From Spirochaetes bacterium GWB1_60_80 (GTDB taxonomy: Bacteria; Spirochaetota; Spirochaetia; Treponematales; UBA12059), in assembly GCA_001829185.1 (NCBI GenBank), contig MIAR01000007.1, forward strand, positions 1 to 34,252: 34,252 nucleotides of DNA, read 5' to 3'. The translations under genes and the position numbers were made by a program. This document shows, in pieces, positions 14,601 to 22,231 of the stretch. Under the pieces are notes generated by a model. The model did no database searches and had not been told where the DNA came from. It was given only the letters and a program-made list of their open reading frames with translations. Positions within the stretch are counted from its first letter, which is position 1; the number at the start of each line of letters is the position of its first letter.

Positions 14601-17309
14601 CGCGGCCTCTTTCAAGGTGTCATACTGGGTAAGCAGCAGGGCGATATCGGTCGGTTCTTTTTCGGCCAGGAAACCGGCCAGCAGGGTTTGCTGGTCGGAC
14701 AAGGCTTTCAGCGAAGGCTGATTGTCGTCGCCCTGGATCAAGCCCTGTAATTGGCCGGCGGCCGTGGCCACGAATTGGTCATGGTGGTAGGCCGCCGCCG
14801 CCGCCAGATAGGTGGCCATCAGTTCGCTTTCGGTGGTCGCCTCGGCATCGGCGCGCGGCCCTAAACCATGCAAGGCCAACAAATCGCAATAGCGGTCTTC
14901 CACCGCCTGGCGTAAAAATTCATTGCTGTTCAGCAGCATGACCGCTACCAGGTCGGCGTACTGGCGGTTCAGGGTCTCCAGTTGGGTACCGGCCGCCGTC
15001 AAAGCCTGGCGAGCGGCTGTGATGGCCTCTTGGCTGCTGCCGATAGCGGCGCCTAAAGCCGTCAGTTGCGCGGCGGCGAGTTGGTACTGCGACAGAGCCT
15101 CGTCATAGGCGGTTTTACTTTCCGCCCACAGCCGGGCGGTATCGGCTTCCGTCTCCCGCCCGGCGCTCTGGTCGGTGGCATACTCGTACACGGCCGTGGC
15201 GATGGCCAGCCGTTTGGTCCAGTAATTCTCGACCGACCTGACACGCAGGAGCTCCAACTGATATTCATCCAGGAAGAAATCCTCGCTGCTGGCCGTCGGA
15301 TTCAGGACATCCACCAAGAGCGGCGCGCCGCTGCCTTCGGCGCCCAACAGTAAATCAAACTCCTGAATCAGCTTGGTCCGCGCCTCGATAGCGTGTTGTT
15401 CATACGTCTTGTATATAGCCTGCCACTTGACGGCCTCAAACATGGCTTCAAAGCCGTTGCGGCGCAGGGCATACTCCGGGCGCTCGGTCAGCTCTTTTAT
15501 AACCGGCAAAAACTCAGCCAGGTTGTTATAGGTCTTTGCTAATTTTTCCTCGAGAAACATCCACACTGGATTTGCCGCCTCGAATTGCTTTTTAGCGGCC
15601 AGCAAGGCAGCTTCCGCCTCGCCTTTTATGGCCACGGCTTGCTCGATCTCGGTTTCGAGCGCCGCCAAGGCTGTTTCCCTGTTCTCAAGTTCCGCCGGAA
15701 GCTCTTCTAATCTCTCTCTTTGCTCATCAGTAAGATTAGATTGTTCGATCGCATTCAAGGTATCGTATTCAGCCTGTAGATCCGCTTGTTCTTGCAGCAA
15801 GCCGGTCTTGGTTTCCTGCAAGCTGGTCAAACTGGCCGAAGAGGTATCATATTCGGCTTGCCTGGCGTCAACGGCGGCCCTGCTCTGCCGCCAGCCGCTT
15901 TCGCCTTCTAAGCGATCGCGTTCGGTACTGAGAAGAGCAAGCAAGGTAGTACAGGCGGCTTGTTCGAAGCCGGCGGCATCCTGGCTAATGTCCATCGCCA
16001 CAACGCCGGCTTGGGTAAGCCAATAACGCAGGCTATCCTTAGCGCTCAACATCATGCTGGCGCTTTGGGTGTAAACCTCCACCCAGGCCGCCGCCCGATT
16101 GGCAAAGGCCTCGGCCCGTTCTTCGCCGTCGCGCTGCATCTCGGTCTTGGCGGCCGTAATGCGCGCGCTCAGCTCCGCGCTGGCTTGCTCGAAGGCCGTC
16201 TCCCCGGTCTGGATCAGGGCCAGGGCTTTTTGCTGCCAGCTATCGCGTGCCTGGCTGATCTTCTGCAGCGCCGTCGCCCAGGCCTTGTTGCCTTCGCTCC
16301 ATAAATCGCCGGATTGCACTTCCCACTGCATGCGCCGGGCAATGAACTTCTCTTCGGTTTCTTCCCAGATTGACAAGCCGCGCTCGAACTGCGCCTGGAA
16401 TTGCTGCAGCCATTCCTCACCGGCCAGGGCCAGGTCGCCGCCACCATCCTGGGCGGCTTCAATCCGGGTCTGCAAGGCCAGCAGCGCCTGGTCACAGGTA
16501 TAACTTGTCTGATTGGCCAGCTCTGTGGCGATAACGTCGGCCGTCTCGCCTTCGCTCTGGCGGCGCAGACTCCAGATATCGTTGGTGCGCCGGGCAATAA
16601 ACAAGCGCTCTTCCTGCCTGGCCACCACATCCAGCTCGCGTTGCAGCCGTTCGCCGGCCGTCTGCTTCAAGCCTGCCAGAAGATCATTAAAACGGGTATC
16701 ATTACTGCCAGTCAAATACGACAGCAAGGCCGCGGCCTTGGTCTGGACAAAAGCCATAAAATTATCAACCAGGCTAACCGCGCCATCGTTGATCATGGTA
16801 CGCCATTCGGCCCGGTCGCTTTCCAGGTTGGCGTTCTGGTCTGGCCGTATGAACATGGCATCGCCCGCTGCATCATACAGGATATTGCCGTCGGCGTCGG
16901 TCTGATACAAATACTGGCGGTTAGCCTCCCCGACCTGCTCCTGCATCAGCTGGCGCAGTCTGGCGGCCTCGTTGCCAAAAAAGCGTTCGTTCAGCCAGCG
17001 GCTATAACGCGCCCCCACGGCCTCATCCAACCAGGTAGACAAGCCCTGGCGGGCACTCGCCAATTCGGCGGGATCCGCGTACCAGGCCAGCGCGTCGATT
17101 TCCCAGGCCGCGCGCACCGCCGTCAGGCCGTTTTGCACCTCGGCCAGCCAGCGTTCGGCGTCATTCTCCCGGTCTGCCCGCTGGAAGCTGAATTCCAGGG
17201 CCGAGGTATCCACATGTTGACTATTGAATTGATCCTGGGCAAAGCCTGTCGCCGTCATGACTACCGCCAGAAGCACAACTATCGCCCACACTTTTTGTCT
17301 GTTCAACAT
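5637..17309 (-). CDS. Giant (3890-aa) exported protein with HExxH-bearing variable C-terminus
   Basis: The product resembles the very long uncharacterised proteins of Leptospira and related spirochaetes. Its function is not known. A Sec signal peptide (cleavage after GFA24) is followed by about 2300 residues of Ala/Gln/Glu/Trp-rich helical and coiled-coil sequence, and a hydrophobic stretch near 2330-2365 (MLLYFGLTFLNPVMGWLYAA). After more helix comes a conserved block starting at WDSRGSWF (3052) with a glycine-rich hydrophobic segment at about 3065-3095. H3422-E-D-D-H3426 followed by LSGLGEGDAYIREF is a plausible zincin site. Another ~460 residues follow, the last ~100 in AT-richer DNA. The start has AAGGA seven bases upstream. 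The layout (long exported stalk, conserved junction block, variable tip, coupled small gene, spare tip downstream) suggests a polymorphic-toxin or surface effector. A purely structural surface role cannot be excluded. Confidence 0.85.
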   Translation of the reverse strand: MLNRQKVWAIVVLLAVVMTATGFAQDQFNSQHVDTSALEFSFQRADRENDAERWLAEVQNGLTAVRAAWEIDALAWYADPAELASARQGLSTWLDEAVGARYSRWLNERFFGNEAARLRQLMQEQVGEANRQYLYQTDADGNILYDAAGDAMFIRPDQNANLESDRAEWRTMINDGAVSLVDNFMAFVQTKAAALLSYLTGSNDTRFNDLLAGLKQTAGERLQRELDVVARQEERLFIARRTNDIWSLRRQSEGETADVIATELANQTSYTCDQALLALQTRIEAAQDGGGDLALAGEEWLQQFQAQFERGLSIWEETEEKFIARRMQWEVQSGDLWSEGNKAWATALQKISQARDSWQQKALALIQTGETAFEQASAELSARITAAKTEMQRDGEERAEAFANRAAAWVEVYTQSASMMLSAKDSLRYWLTQAGVVAMDISQDAAGFEQAACTTLLALLSTERDRLEGESGWRQSRAAVDARQAEYDTSSASLTSLQETKTGLLQEQADLQAEYDTLNAIEQSNLTDEQRERLEELPAELENRETALAALETEIEQAVAIKGEAEAALLAAKKQFEAANPVWMFLEEKLAKTYNNLAEFLPVIKELTERPEYALRRNGFEAMFEAVKWQAIYKTYEQHAIEARTKLIQEFDLLLGAEGSGAPLLVDVLNPTASSEDFFLDEYQLELLRVRSVENYWTKRLAIATAVYEYATDQSAGRETEADTARLWAESKTAYDEALSQYQLAAAQLTALGAAIGSSQEAITAARQALTAAGTQLETLNRQYADLVAVMLLNSNEFLRQAVEDRYCDLLALHGLGPRADAEATTESELMATYLAAAAAYHHDQFVATAAGQLQGLIQGDDNQPSLKALSDQQTLLAGFLAEKEPTDIALLLTQYDTLKEAAPYQSIQACLSAYDAEFQVISNRVFTGSDAAAQKEAALEELSSRYQRLIHLTLGKALAQATTSLESRQAGLKLLCATDAGAWYEAVTANELMAGLSVAASLTAEAEGYQAQLLRERVGLALEAFTKLANPASAEPLSANGQWLTTLWRGTADSAQAWLTTLQQITEILAQELSLAATGTELEALAAGNSQVRQFLLGNTPFIVAGQDVLGLLTAETATRLEATRNRQFVVAMYGSYSAALNDERYAASMAVLQSCLNEVTNSPDSTELPAIKTIGDSLVVAGNDWQAGLQRINQAVAEAAQAAPEFVARQLGQWQQGLNQYVMAKAWQANVDSPTDIASLTNSLEANQTTLSQLQDLLNTLQGDNQYELITSLYQLTQPNNLGLSASVQAVLGDLLVEKLSAGLFAGYIKPDFNAGQPNWANVQVDLEALLHSQYGLNYSAADTHLALAVENVVRKVQLDYALDTSQKPEDVINQENRLVVLGGYMELLAPDYYNQYLGRLPLADLVALDILPGILNTIVGRLAADATAADFKAALSALVTLDAEGNYTSDFLTLLDGQSPAGLAMTAAWLQGAIDDWPTDAILTEHVAALRAKAAADFESTLAIGKSAMDEIRAEFEQTGAFAAYMESGLALRLANLGLTADLTQQVLEAFLPAQATLGMAQFGNANVGELIRASLTANASHEFKQDLLYLLYEPLIFAATDSQLNALTAEAQASGLDITRFSATLEQRRQLSLSQLYIGELSGERGAWAMARNADDAQQAVAILRLLDGGASAGGPADPILQVLTQSLVARAEALFQTANRQHGLLGVARTWQEWSQRETANEAADLKHWREYLVADIITGTDLVSGLATDLESADALRTRVADRRAGLLTDAWQYQERLQGQLQLALERWSNLSEDWQKGNPDPVNQVAAGFHYQRYGDFATLVQAWLDDPTKVFVASDLPETNYTLEEAFQAVGARLQTIEQQRQRLMAEIASRGASYELSQDRTAIVQQLAILKQTIQDQQTQYDEKLALYQTAATGFASAGADYDAQYDVVKTSWDSLETARTAYETRDAIKRWAATAYLAAANTDASATVPDASAPGAWRTPSDELDFCRLMQTRANLATAALTNLNATVTQLEYNDPDYNRLYLAYQQNYQEKLLAAKAQTALSAAVAEAERRNTQAYTAWHDQLYKNGVEFLKTKRIDEYTGTDFETANFGPNSINNYLYIKDGRLRINFNGGDLKAINATTSQDLAAHFALDKTITGQSQTSSTYEQELSAWNQRIAGWLTDKTKFQRLALARAYLIGQFQKGIPGTASEAEKTNLEAFNNMLGGVDSNPLADSLGKQLLYNALGLQIHLFDGVASQLSTAVTEYHNTTLKTEMEKAWNDLSEEERADLEMLLFSMENGKNGNLKAVFQKSLIEKEFEFAKQRLQESQRQLSIGHGLSTGRMLLYFGLTFLNPVMGWLYAAEFINNAYIMYKMSETSAAIQLLNNNYISADSADNPTRFNNSFSQNARNTAAFQGTNVKTNLDAYTATTATLAKLKGSGATSTAEVSLATLQTAMATTGALSAEEMTDLGTLYQRFRQPDGDTGPVNEQVKAGDATTLISRMLNWSRNQTDKSQQALEEHFASQAGDQQTAAAAYQTVYNQYLLGEATDEQLAAAAAKAFGPASASYRTHLRRLGNHYQTYLFTETPSLESEALGDISSYQTLIHRIANARNNAELQARQYEWRILQTDLEHKTAAWQDAASLILERGLTDFDAGYSRLQEGWQAWQNRYQAEYDRYAFLWSDSWLTLQTDKMGWVEQATLAANTAASDVHLALLGDAAASAGRAAELDIIPELQLENSSANLLEEALNATGITSLSSALSAQSGSANTAASSVRTGLGGPSAWDAATIQVAASSFVRSANQELAARQARIMAAQAREQLAQIIGSIDSAVAGANQNFSDSMDATWQGDGYWNISGGYYTKEVVVHSTVQEKYITQAASVRRYNPFAPAPVEIQTDLSESNLQTLDADAIQALMLAVQDEVEAAQEVLFGKKDEKSVSTLIRSTYEKPVLVDGIPETRYDEEGNEYTYTPRVWTTETTALEADQKASQTISPGLFGNYIGAAPIVKLQPNLDEGQDGIFEAASLGKGELGRLMAEYIYWSMQEGRGYTEANKPVYDKALWDSRGSWFQAPTIKGLVDIGVTIAATALTAPLGGIGGALLGAGVGLVDDAIFGLLDGTSGYKKWEEVGLDFGKKVASAAVNLAIGGVFNGFAAAPGSDAVGKLFGKVEGLASSLPTSGIGSVIGKTMLGGMQTMTTSLANSAINAFQWDGQGISWSGDAFGQGVQGGLISMASGMASTFVGGSLGLANLYDGNAVSLSSNIFNTQNISAFNGLMGGLAGAGVTYALTGNATFNVLNASDLTGGALSGGLFELSFGKNGFSGGQIGMGGTNVSLGTIASSLGGLMESINIARMKYGDAGQRQIFNGINMLGYTGNEANWDLGKRIFGGRQGVDFVELSGGLATTEGGRIQLDTRLMGEGLESAAQLAAFMAHEDDHLSGLGEGDAYIREFSSFADLQSAFNITGEGLISGIGEMASYYTAHGRDATLGRLDNQGLLAAVAGRNFARRTLSAEQEAWVTERYGSDVANKIKIMGSESVRELYASGGAIRDGELSDFAGGESARLGMEAGFRSQALQALAQTRGVAEAFLAESALLDRQYTALLREAGIDRRQLTGGLLPALQQATGAALRAMMPAYLTYAAGEGLGYAADSLGLPLGPGGLPVSVGSDFSLELTQPDEYLLDMMWDGAAEIGSRLVGGQVTANQIAGVIGIFRADYEAAIAGFSLAGKVWSACDESDASVRAEEAAGQTWGMMQDYQARRLAEEMGSFQAAADFFQNNVGNLDAGLRSWLTFQRGRSPMGASATSVNALIERDGYSGGFTSGNPMLRQIFNLTAHDSHVYERFETTVDQGNLWRNNSFEMHGYTTTNINFSNEIYYPYVGLSNRFQHSLRSWTWRNGTLRY
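7032..7046 (-). other. HEDDH zincin-like motif of the giant protein
   Basis: The codons for H3422, E3423 and H3426 lie here, in the context FMAHEDDHLSGLGEGDAY. The following Gly and Glu suit an HExxH...G...E metal site. In the orphan tip the roughly corresponding place reads LAHEAYRDG, where the second His is missing. Confidence 0.5.
7612..8156 (-). repeat. 545-bp direct repeat shared with the orphan tip gene, copy 2
   Basis: This is the in-gene counterpart of 2080-2624, encoding residues 3052-3232. Both copies have the same orientation and reading frame. Most nucleotide differences cluster around 7810-7900, coding for FNGFAAAPGSDAVGKLFGKVEG. That is what mosaic exchange between tip cassettes would leave behind. 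Confidence 0.9.
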
Positions 17310-17370
17310 GGTATATCCTTGTCTGATGATTTCCGGAATCCGGTTATCCGGCGTGACAATACTGTCGAGA

Positions 17371-17395
17371 GCGCCCAGAAGGCGCGATTTTTTTT
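17371..17395 (+). terminator. Plus-strand intrinsic terminator in the giant gene's leader region
   Basis: GCGCC-CAGAA-GGCGC is followed after two bases by eight T residues, a good intrinsic terminator read on the plus strand. No plus-strand gene ends here. It would stop antisense transcription coming out of the giant gene before it enters the operon. On the minus strand the same hairpin lies in the presumed untranslated leader. Confidence 0.6.
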
Positions 17396-17650
17396 AAGAC
17401 ACTATAACCTGAGTAGTCTAGCGCGCAAATTCAGTATAATCCAGTTTTTTCTGCATTGGTTAGGCTAAAACGCCCTTGGCCGTAACTCGCGTTCGTAGCA
17501 GTGTTTATTTTAATATTATTTGATCTATTTGTGAAGCCCACAGAAAATGGAGATAAAAAAGGATACTTGGCGACGGGTGTCGTTCACCACCAGGATTATA
17601 TGTTATTGAGAAATCAGATCAAACACTAGGCCTTATATCCGTCTCTTGAT

Positions 17651-17679
17651 AAAACAGCCAGGCGATTCTGCCTGGCTGT
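17651..17679 (-). terminator. Strong intrinsic terminator of the efflux/lipoprotein operon
   Basis: On the minus strand a perfect 10-bp stem (ACAGCCAGGC at 17679-17670, GCCTGGCTGT at 17663-17654) with a six-base loop runs into TTTT. It lies about 27 bp after the stop of the last gene. Confidence 0.85.
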
Positions 17680-17705
17680 AGTGAACAATTTGTAAGGCTC
17701 TTTTT

Positions 17706-19088
17706 TTAGTTACGTGCCACTCGGAAGCCAAGTACATTTAGCATAGAATAAGCTCCAGGAAAACCGCGCTCGGCTATGGTAACGCTACTAACCGAACTGG
17801 AGAAACAACCACTACGCATTACACGATTGGTAGTGCTAGTATCTCCATGATAATCGTGCAACCAACCAGTCATTGTATAGCCAGGGTTGTCAGCGTCCGA
17901 ACTAGACCTGTCCCAACAATATTCATAGACATTACCTGACATATCGTGAAGTCCTAATTCGTTGGCTAGTTTTCCGCCGACGGGGTGCGTAGTTGTCGTT
18001 GAATTTTCTCCATACCAAACATAATCGCCGATGGCATTGCTGCCAGTCGACCCGGCGAAGGCCCGGGCATATCCGCTTGTATACGCCAAGCCGCTAAAAC
18101 CAAAGCCATGTGTGGCGCCCATGGCCGCCCACATCCATTCCATCTCACTGGGCAAGCGGTAGCCATTTGCCGCCCAATTAACCACTGCCGAATTCCAGGT
18201 GGTATTATCGGCAGTGGGAATCGAGGCATAGGCCAGAGTCGAAAAATTGATGCCGCTTACCGCGTACACCGGAGTCAAGCCCTCGCGCAGGCTCAGCTTG
18301 TTGCAGAAGGTAATAATATGGTAAAGATTCGTCCTCTGTACCGGGTCGCTGTCGCCGCTGGACGCGGCCGTATCGGAAGGATCGCCGCCTACTACATCCA
18401 AAAACTGGGCGCGGGTTATTTCGTAGCGACTGATGCGGTAGGGGTTGGAAATTACGCTGATATTTTCAGCCCCGCTGTCACGCTGGAAACGGCCCCGTGG
18501 TACACAGATAAGCGTACCGATTGTGGCCGATTCATAATGCTGCCCCCAGCTGGCATAATAAGTAATTGCGGCGGTAACATTCACCGACTGTCCTACCGCG
18601 TAAGTAAAATCCGTACCATCAGCCTTGGTGTTCCAGCCCATAAAGGTATAGCCATCACGGATCAGACCACCGCTATTCAGAGGCAACTCATACAAAGCTT
18701 CTGACATTACTTGGCTGGAGTCCGGCACGGTGCCCCCTGTGGCTTGGTTGGCATCGAAGGTAACTTGGTAGAAGTGTGTCCAATATGCATACAGGGTTAG
18801 ATCAAATACTTGATCAATATCGTACGTCTCTCCTGCGGTATAAAGGTGATCAGATCCGTCTGCGCTTTCACTCCAGCCGCCAAACTCGTAACCAGCCTTC
18901 GCCAGATTACCGGTGTTCATTGCCATTTCAACATATTCGCCACGGGTTTGGACTTGTGGGGCTGGCACTGTGCCAGAGTCGGCGCCATTTGCGTCATATG
19001 TAAGCGTATACGTGTTAATCAGATCGAGGCAGGCCGTTAAGGCCATCAGCAACAAGGCTATTGCTAAGCCTGTTAATAGTTTCTTCAA
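17706..19088 (-). CDS. Lipoprotein with InlB-type repeats and a SUMF1/FGE-like domain
   Basis: I place the start at the TTG at 19088 because AAGGAG lies six bases upstream and the product then opens with a lipoprotein signal, KKLLTGLAIALLLMALTAC (C20). The longer frame to 19202 would overlap the RND gene. Two Listeria-Bacteroides (InlB B / Flg_new) repeats follow (YTLTYDANGADSGTVP and VTFDANQATGGTVPD, each ending in a YAYW/YASW strand). A formylglycine-generating-enzyme-like domain then spans roughly residues 185-460, with ISRYEITRAQFLDVVGG, NGYRLPSEMEWMWAA, LHDMSGNVYEYCWD, VMRSGCF and LGFRVARN. Secreted SUMF1-like domains in bacteria are often binding folds rather than active enzymes, so catalysis is not implied. 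The gene is 53 bp after the RND gene and just before the operon terminator. Its link to the pump is inferred only from position. Confidence 0.85.
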   Translation of the reverse strand: MKKLLTGLAIALLLMALTACLDLINTYTLTYDANGADSGTVPAPQVQTRGEYVEMAMNTGNLAKAGYEFGGWSESADGSDHLYTAGETYDIDQVFDLTLYAYWTHFYQVTFDANQATGGTVPDSSQVMSEALYELPLNSGGLIRDGYTFMGWNTKADGTDFTYAVGQSVNVTAAITYYASWGQHYESATIGTLICVPRGRFQRDSGAENISVISNPYRISRYEITRAQFLDVVGGDPSDTAASSGDSDPVQRTNLYHIITFCNKLSLREGLTPVYAVSGINFSTLAYASIPTADNTTWNSAVVNWAANGYRLPSEMEWMWAAMGATHGFGFSGLAYTSGYARAFAGSTGSNAIGDYVWYGENSTTTTHPVGGKLANELGLHDMSGNVYEYCWDRSSSDADNPGYTMTGWLHDYHGDTSTTNRVMRSGCFSSSVSSVTIAERGFPGAYSMLNVLGFRVARN

Positions 19089-19141
19089 TTGTTTCTCCTT
19101 TTCACCGTTTCGTCGATAGACGATAATAGTTTCCAGCCAGG

Positions 19142-22100
19142 CTACTCTGCGCCAATGCCGGCCTGTGTATGCAAATTTCGTCGAAAAAACAGTCTCGGCC
19201 ACAATGCAGCCAGGGCCGGTATCAGCAGGATGGAGACCACAAACGATGCCGACACGCCACTGGCGCTTACGATAGCCAAAGACCGTACCAAACTGCTGCC
19301 AGAATCCCGTAAAAACAAGAAGGGAAGCGCGCCTGCCACCGTCGTGCCGCAGGTGGCCAATAAGGCCGGCATCCGTTGCCGCAGCACATTATAAAAAGCC
19401 TTGGCCGGATGACGCATACTACCAGCCTTTTGACCTTTTGAGAAGCCGGCAGAATTTAGAGATATTTGATGCTGGCACTCCTCAACGCCCAGCACGGCCG
19501 CATTTACCACCAAGCCGGCTACAGCCACGAAGGCACAGGCAAAGGCAGCGTTAAAAGACTGCCCACTGGCCAGTAAAAGCACGGCTGGCACGGCCAATGA
19601 GGGGGGCAAGGCCGCCAATATTACCAGCGGCAAGCTGAGGCTTTCGCTAACAATGCCTAGTACCATGTAGATGAACAATACCGCGGCCAGGAAATACCAC
19701 AATGACCCAGCTAAACGTTGTGCGCCTTGCAGGGCTTCTCGGTCAAATTCCCAGTAATACCCTATTGGCAAGACAATCGCCTCCAGCGCTTTTTGTACGG
19801 CCTGGTTTACCTTGACTGGATCAATCATCGTTCCGCGGATGGTTATGCCGGCTATTCGCCGACGGTCGCGCCGTTGAATGCGCGATACGTCTCGCTCGCG
19901 CACGGCACGCGTCAAATCACTGATACGGATCGAGGCCGCTTCGCTGGCCAGCAATACCGTGTCGACATCCGCCAAGCTGGCTTGATCCTCGCTGTGCGCC
20001 ATGGTCACCCGAACATCGTACTCGCGGCCATCTTCCAGCCGCTTATAGGCGACAGGACCGTAAATAGCCCGGCGCAACTCATCGCCAACCTGTGAAAACG
20101 AAAACCCGAAAGTCGCCAAACGTTCCCGGTCGGGCCGCAAGATTACATCCTCGGGCCCATCTTTGAAATTCAAGATCGTTTCCGATACAAAAGCGATAGT
20201 GCCACAGGCCTCCGCGGCTTGGCGCGCCAGCTCCCGGCAGATAGCGTCATCCTCCCCGCGCACCATGAGTTCCCAGCTTCTTTCCGCCAGATCATTTTCC
20301 TGAATCCAGACAAAACCGCCATTCACGGGCGTATCACGGGCGGCCTGTCTGACGCTGGCTCTATCCAGCAGCTCGGCGTCAAATTGGATTAAACCCGAAC
20401 CCGACCCAGCCCGCGCGGTGGTTTGCACCGCAAGAATGCCAGGAACCGCGCCAAGTCGGCTAGACCATTCGGCCAGACGGTTGTCAGTGCTATCGATGGC
20501 TGCGCCTGGCTCAAACTCGACATGCGCAAAAACGGCATCCTCCTCCACCGCCATGGTCGGGTCCAGGGGCAACAGTAAGAGCGAGGCTACACCGCCTATC
20601 GAAAGAAAAAAAGAGAAAATTATTATAAGCGCTGGTTTCTGCACCGTCAGCCTGGCCAGGCGGGCTTGGCCGCGATGTATCAAGCGGGCCAGTCTGCGCT
20701 TCCATACACCGTCTTTTCCGGTCTCTGGCTTCCCGCTCCGGCCACGCTTGTCAGGCAAGCCACCGATCAGCGCCAAAGGCGGCAATAAAGCAACGGCCGT
20801 AAACAGGGCCCACATGGTTCCGGCCGCGATGGCCACCCCCGTACGGCCAGCGCCAGGGCTGATTGCGTCCAGCCCGGCTAAAGGCAGGAGCGCCACGATA
20901 GTCGTAGCCGCACCGGCCACTAATGAAGGCACAAGCCGCTTCATTTCTGCGCGCGCCAGACTGCTGTTCGGGCAATAGCGCAGCCGCTCGCTGCCTAAAA
21001 TTGCGGCGTCTACCGCCGCGCCAATGCCACTGGAAAGGCCCGCCAAGATATACCTATCCAAGCTAAAGCCAAACAAGACTAACGAGGCTGCCGCCAGCGC
21101 CAACACGAAAGGAACCGTCAGGACAGCTACCAGCCGGGCGCTTTTCCGTCCATTCTGGCCGGAAAGCAGCCAGGCAGCTACGGCTACCGCCAACGCGCCA
21201 AACAAAGCCGCCTGCAAGGTCGAGGAAAAAGAGCGGGCCACATTGTCACCGGTGTCGCTTAGAATTATGAAAGATACGCCACTCTGCTTGAATTTATCCA
21301 ATTCCTGGTTAATCGCCCGGGATAGTAATGGAAGATTAGCGTGCCCAGCCGGCATCACCGCCACCACCGCAGCCCGCGCTCCGTTCAAACGCGCCAGGCT
21401 ATCCGGTTCACGCATCACCATCGTCAGCTTAGCTATGTCACCAAGCCTAACACTCCCTCCCTCGGCCAAGGGAATTCGGATGCTTTTCAGTCTTTCAGGA
21501 TCAGCATAGCGCGCGTCGAACAACAAACGGGTCTGGATGCTGCCGGTTTCTATTCTCCCCAATGGGGCAAGGATATCATTCGAAGCCAAAACGCCGGCGA
21601 TAATTCCAGCGCTACTTCCCAACCGGGCCAGGATTTGTTGATCTAGTTCTATCAGTAACTGGGCTGGCGCGCTGCCAGATAGCTCTACCTCGCCGGCGCC
21701 TGGCAGCTTTTCCAACGCTGGCTTTAAATCCCGTTCCAATAGTTGGCCTAATTCCAACTGGTTGAGCCTATCGGATGATACTGAAGCCACCCAAACCGGT
21801 CCACGGCCCTCGCTAGAGGAAACAAGCTCGGGCCGCTGGACGGATGTTGGTAATTTTTCATAAACCCGTTGCACCGCTTCCCGGACCCGCTCATACATAT
21901 AATCATTGTTACTGTCGCCGCTGAAGCGCAGAACCAGCCGGACTTTACCGAATTCGCTTACCGATACCATCTCGCTTATCCCGGACAGGCTACTGACGGC
22001 ATCCTCGAGGGGGATGGCGATGCTCCGTTCCATTTCCCGGGCATCAACGCCATAGTGCCGCAAAGTTATAGCCAAGGCGGAGCGGCCTTCGTCCTCGCGC

Positions 22101-22231
22101 GGACCGTATTCGGCTCCGGCAAAAAGCATTATGGCAAAAGTAAGCAAAGCCCCAGCCACGCAGATAGCAGCTACGGGGCGATCAAACCAATGACGGCCAA
22201 GCTCGGCCGCCTCGAATCGCGCCGAGCTCAT
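19142..22231 (-). CDS. RND efflux pump subunit, second of a tandem pair
   Basis: The ATG at 22231 overlaps the stop of the upstream RND gene by 4 bp (ATGA), giving 1029 aa. A longer frame to 22291 lies inside that gene and is not needed. The N-terminal membrane helix (RPVAAICVAGALLTFAIMLF) is followed by the first periplasmic porter domain, a helix bundle, the second porter domain and the C-terminal bundle, the normal two-fold RND layout. The TM4 region reads SSGIGAAVDAAILGSE, keeping one acidic relay residue in the VDAA form seen in CusA-type pumps. TM10 has LVVNAAVLGVEE, without the lysine of AcrB. It is inner-membrane and proton-driven. The substrate cannot be read from sequence. It diverges clearly from its partner gene, which suggests a heteromeric MdtBC-like trimer. 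Confidence 0.9.
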   Translation of the reverse strand: MSSARFEAAELGRHWFDRPVAAICVAGALLTFAIMLFAGAEYGPREDEGRSALAITLRHYGVDAREMERSIAIPLEDAVSSLSGISEMVSVSEFGKVRLVLRFSGDSNNDYMYERVREAVQRVYEKLPTSVQRPELVSSSEGRGPVWVASVSSDRLNQLELGQLLERDLKPALEKLPGAGEVELSGSAPAQLLIELDQQILARLGSSAGIIAGVLASNDILAPLGRIETGSIQTRLLFDARYADPERLKSIRIPLAEGGSVRLGDIAKLTMVMREPDSLARLNGARAAVVAVMPAGHANLPLLSRAINQELDKFKQSGVSFIILSDTGDNVARSFSSTLQAALFGALAVAVAAWLLSGQNGRKSARLVAVLTVPFVLALAAASLVLFGFSLDRYILAGLSSGIGAAVDAAILGSERLRYCPNSSLARAEMKRLVPSLVAGAATTIVALLPLAGLDAISPGAGRTGVAIAAGTMWALFTAVALLPPLALIGGLPDKRGRSGKPETGKDGVWKRRLARLIHRGQARLARLTVQKPALIIIFSFFLSIGGVASLLLLPLDPTMAVEEDAVFAHVEFEPGAAIDSTDNRLAEWSSRLGAVPGILAVQTTARAGSGSGLIQFDAELLDRASVRQAARDTPVNGGFVWIQENDLAERSWELMVRGEDDAICRELARQAAEACGTIAFVSETILNFKDGPEDVILRPDRERLATFGFSFSQVGDELRRAIYGPVAYKRLEDGREYDVRVTMAHSEDQASLADVDTVLLASEAASIRISDLTRAVRERDVSRIQRRDRRRIAGITIRGTMIDPVKVNQAVQKALEAIVLPIGYYWEFDREALQGAQRLAGSLWYFLAAVLFIYMVLGIVSESLSLPLVILAALPPSLAVPAVLLLASGQSFNAAFACAFVAVAGLVVNAAVLGVEECQHQISLNSAGFSKGQKAGSMRHPAKAFYNVLRQRMPALLATCGTTVAGALPFLFLRDSGSSLVRSLAIVSASGVSASFVVSILLIPALAALWPRLFFRRNLHTQAGIGAE

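Larger units (their letters stand above)
17310..17705. other. Intergenic region upstream of the giant gene
   Basis: This region contains the terminator of the neighbouring operon (17651-17679), a plus-strand terminator-like hairpin (17371-17395), a CCGGA/TCCGG-rich dyad near 17332-17351 and the AAGGA ribosome site. Minus-strand TATACT and TATAGT hexamers are present, but neither has a good -35 box, so I cannot place the giant gene's promoter. No gene is evident. Confidence 0.55.

Noticed and set aside
16401-17468. 355-codon plus-strand frame opposite the start of the giant gene
   Set aside because: It lies antisense to a clear signal peptide and coding frame, shows no domain, and reads through the giant gene's leader, terminator hairpin and intergenic DNA.
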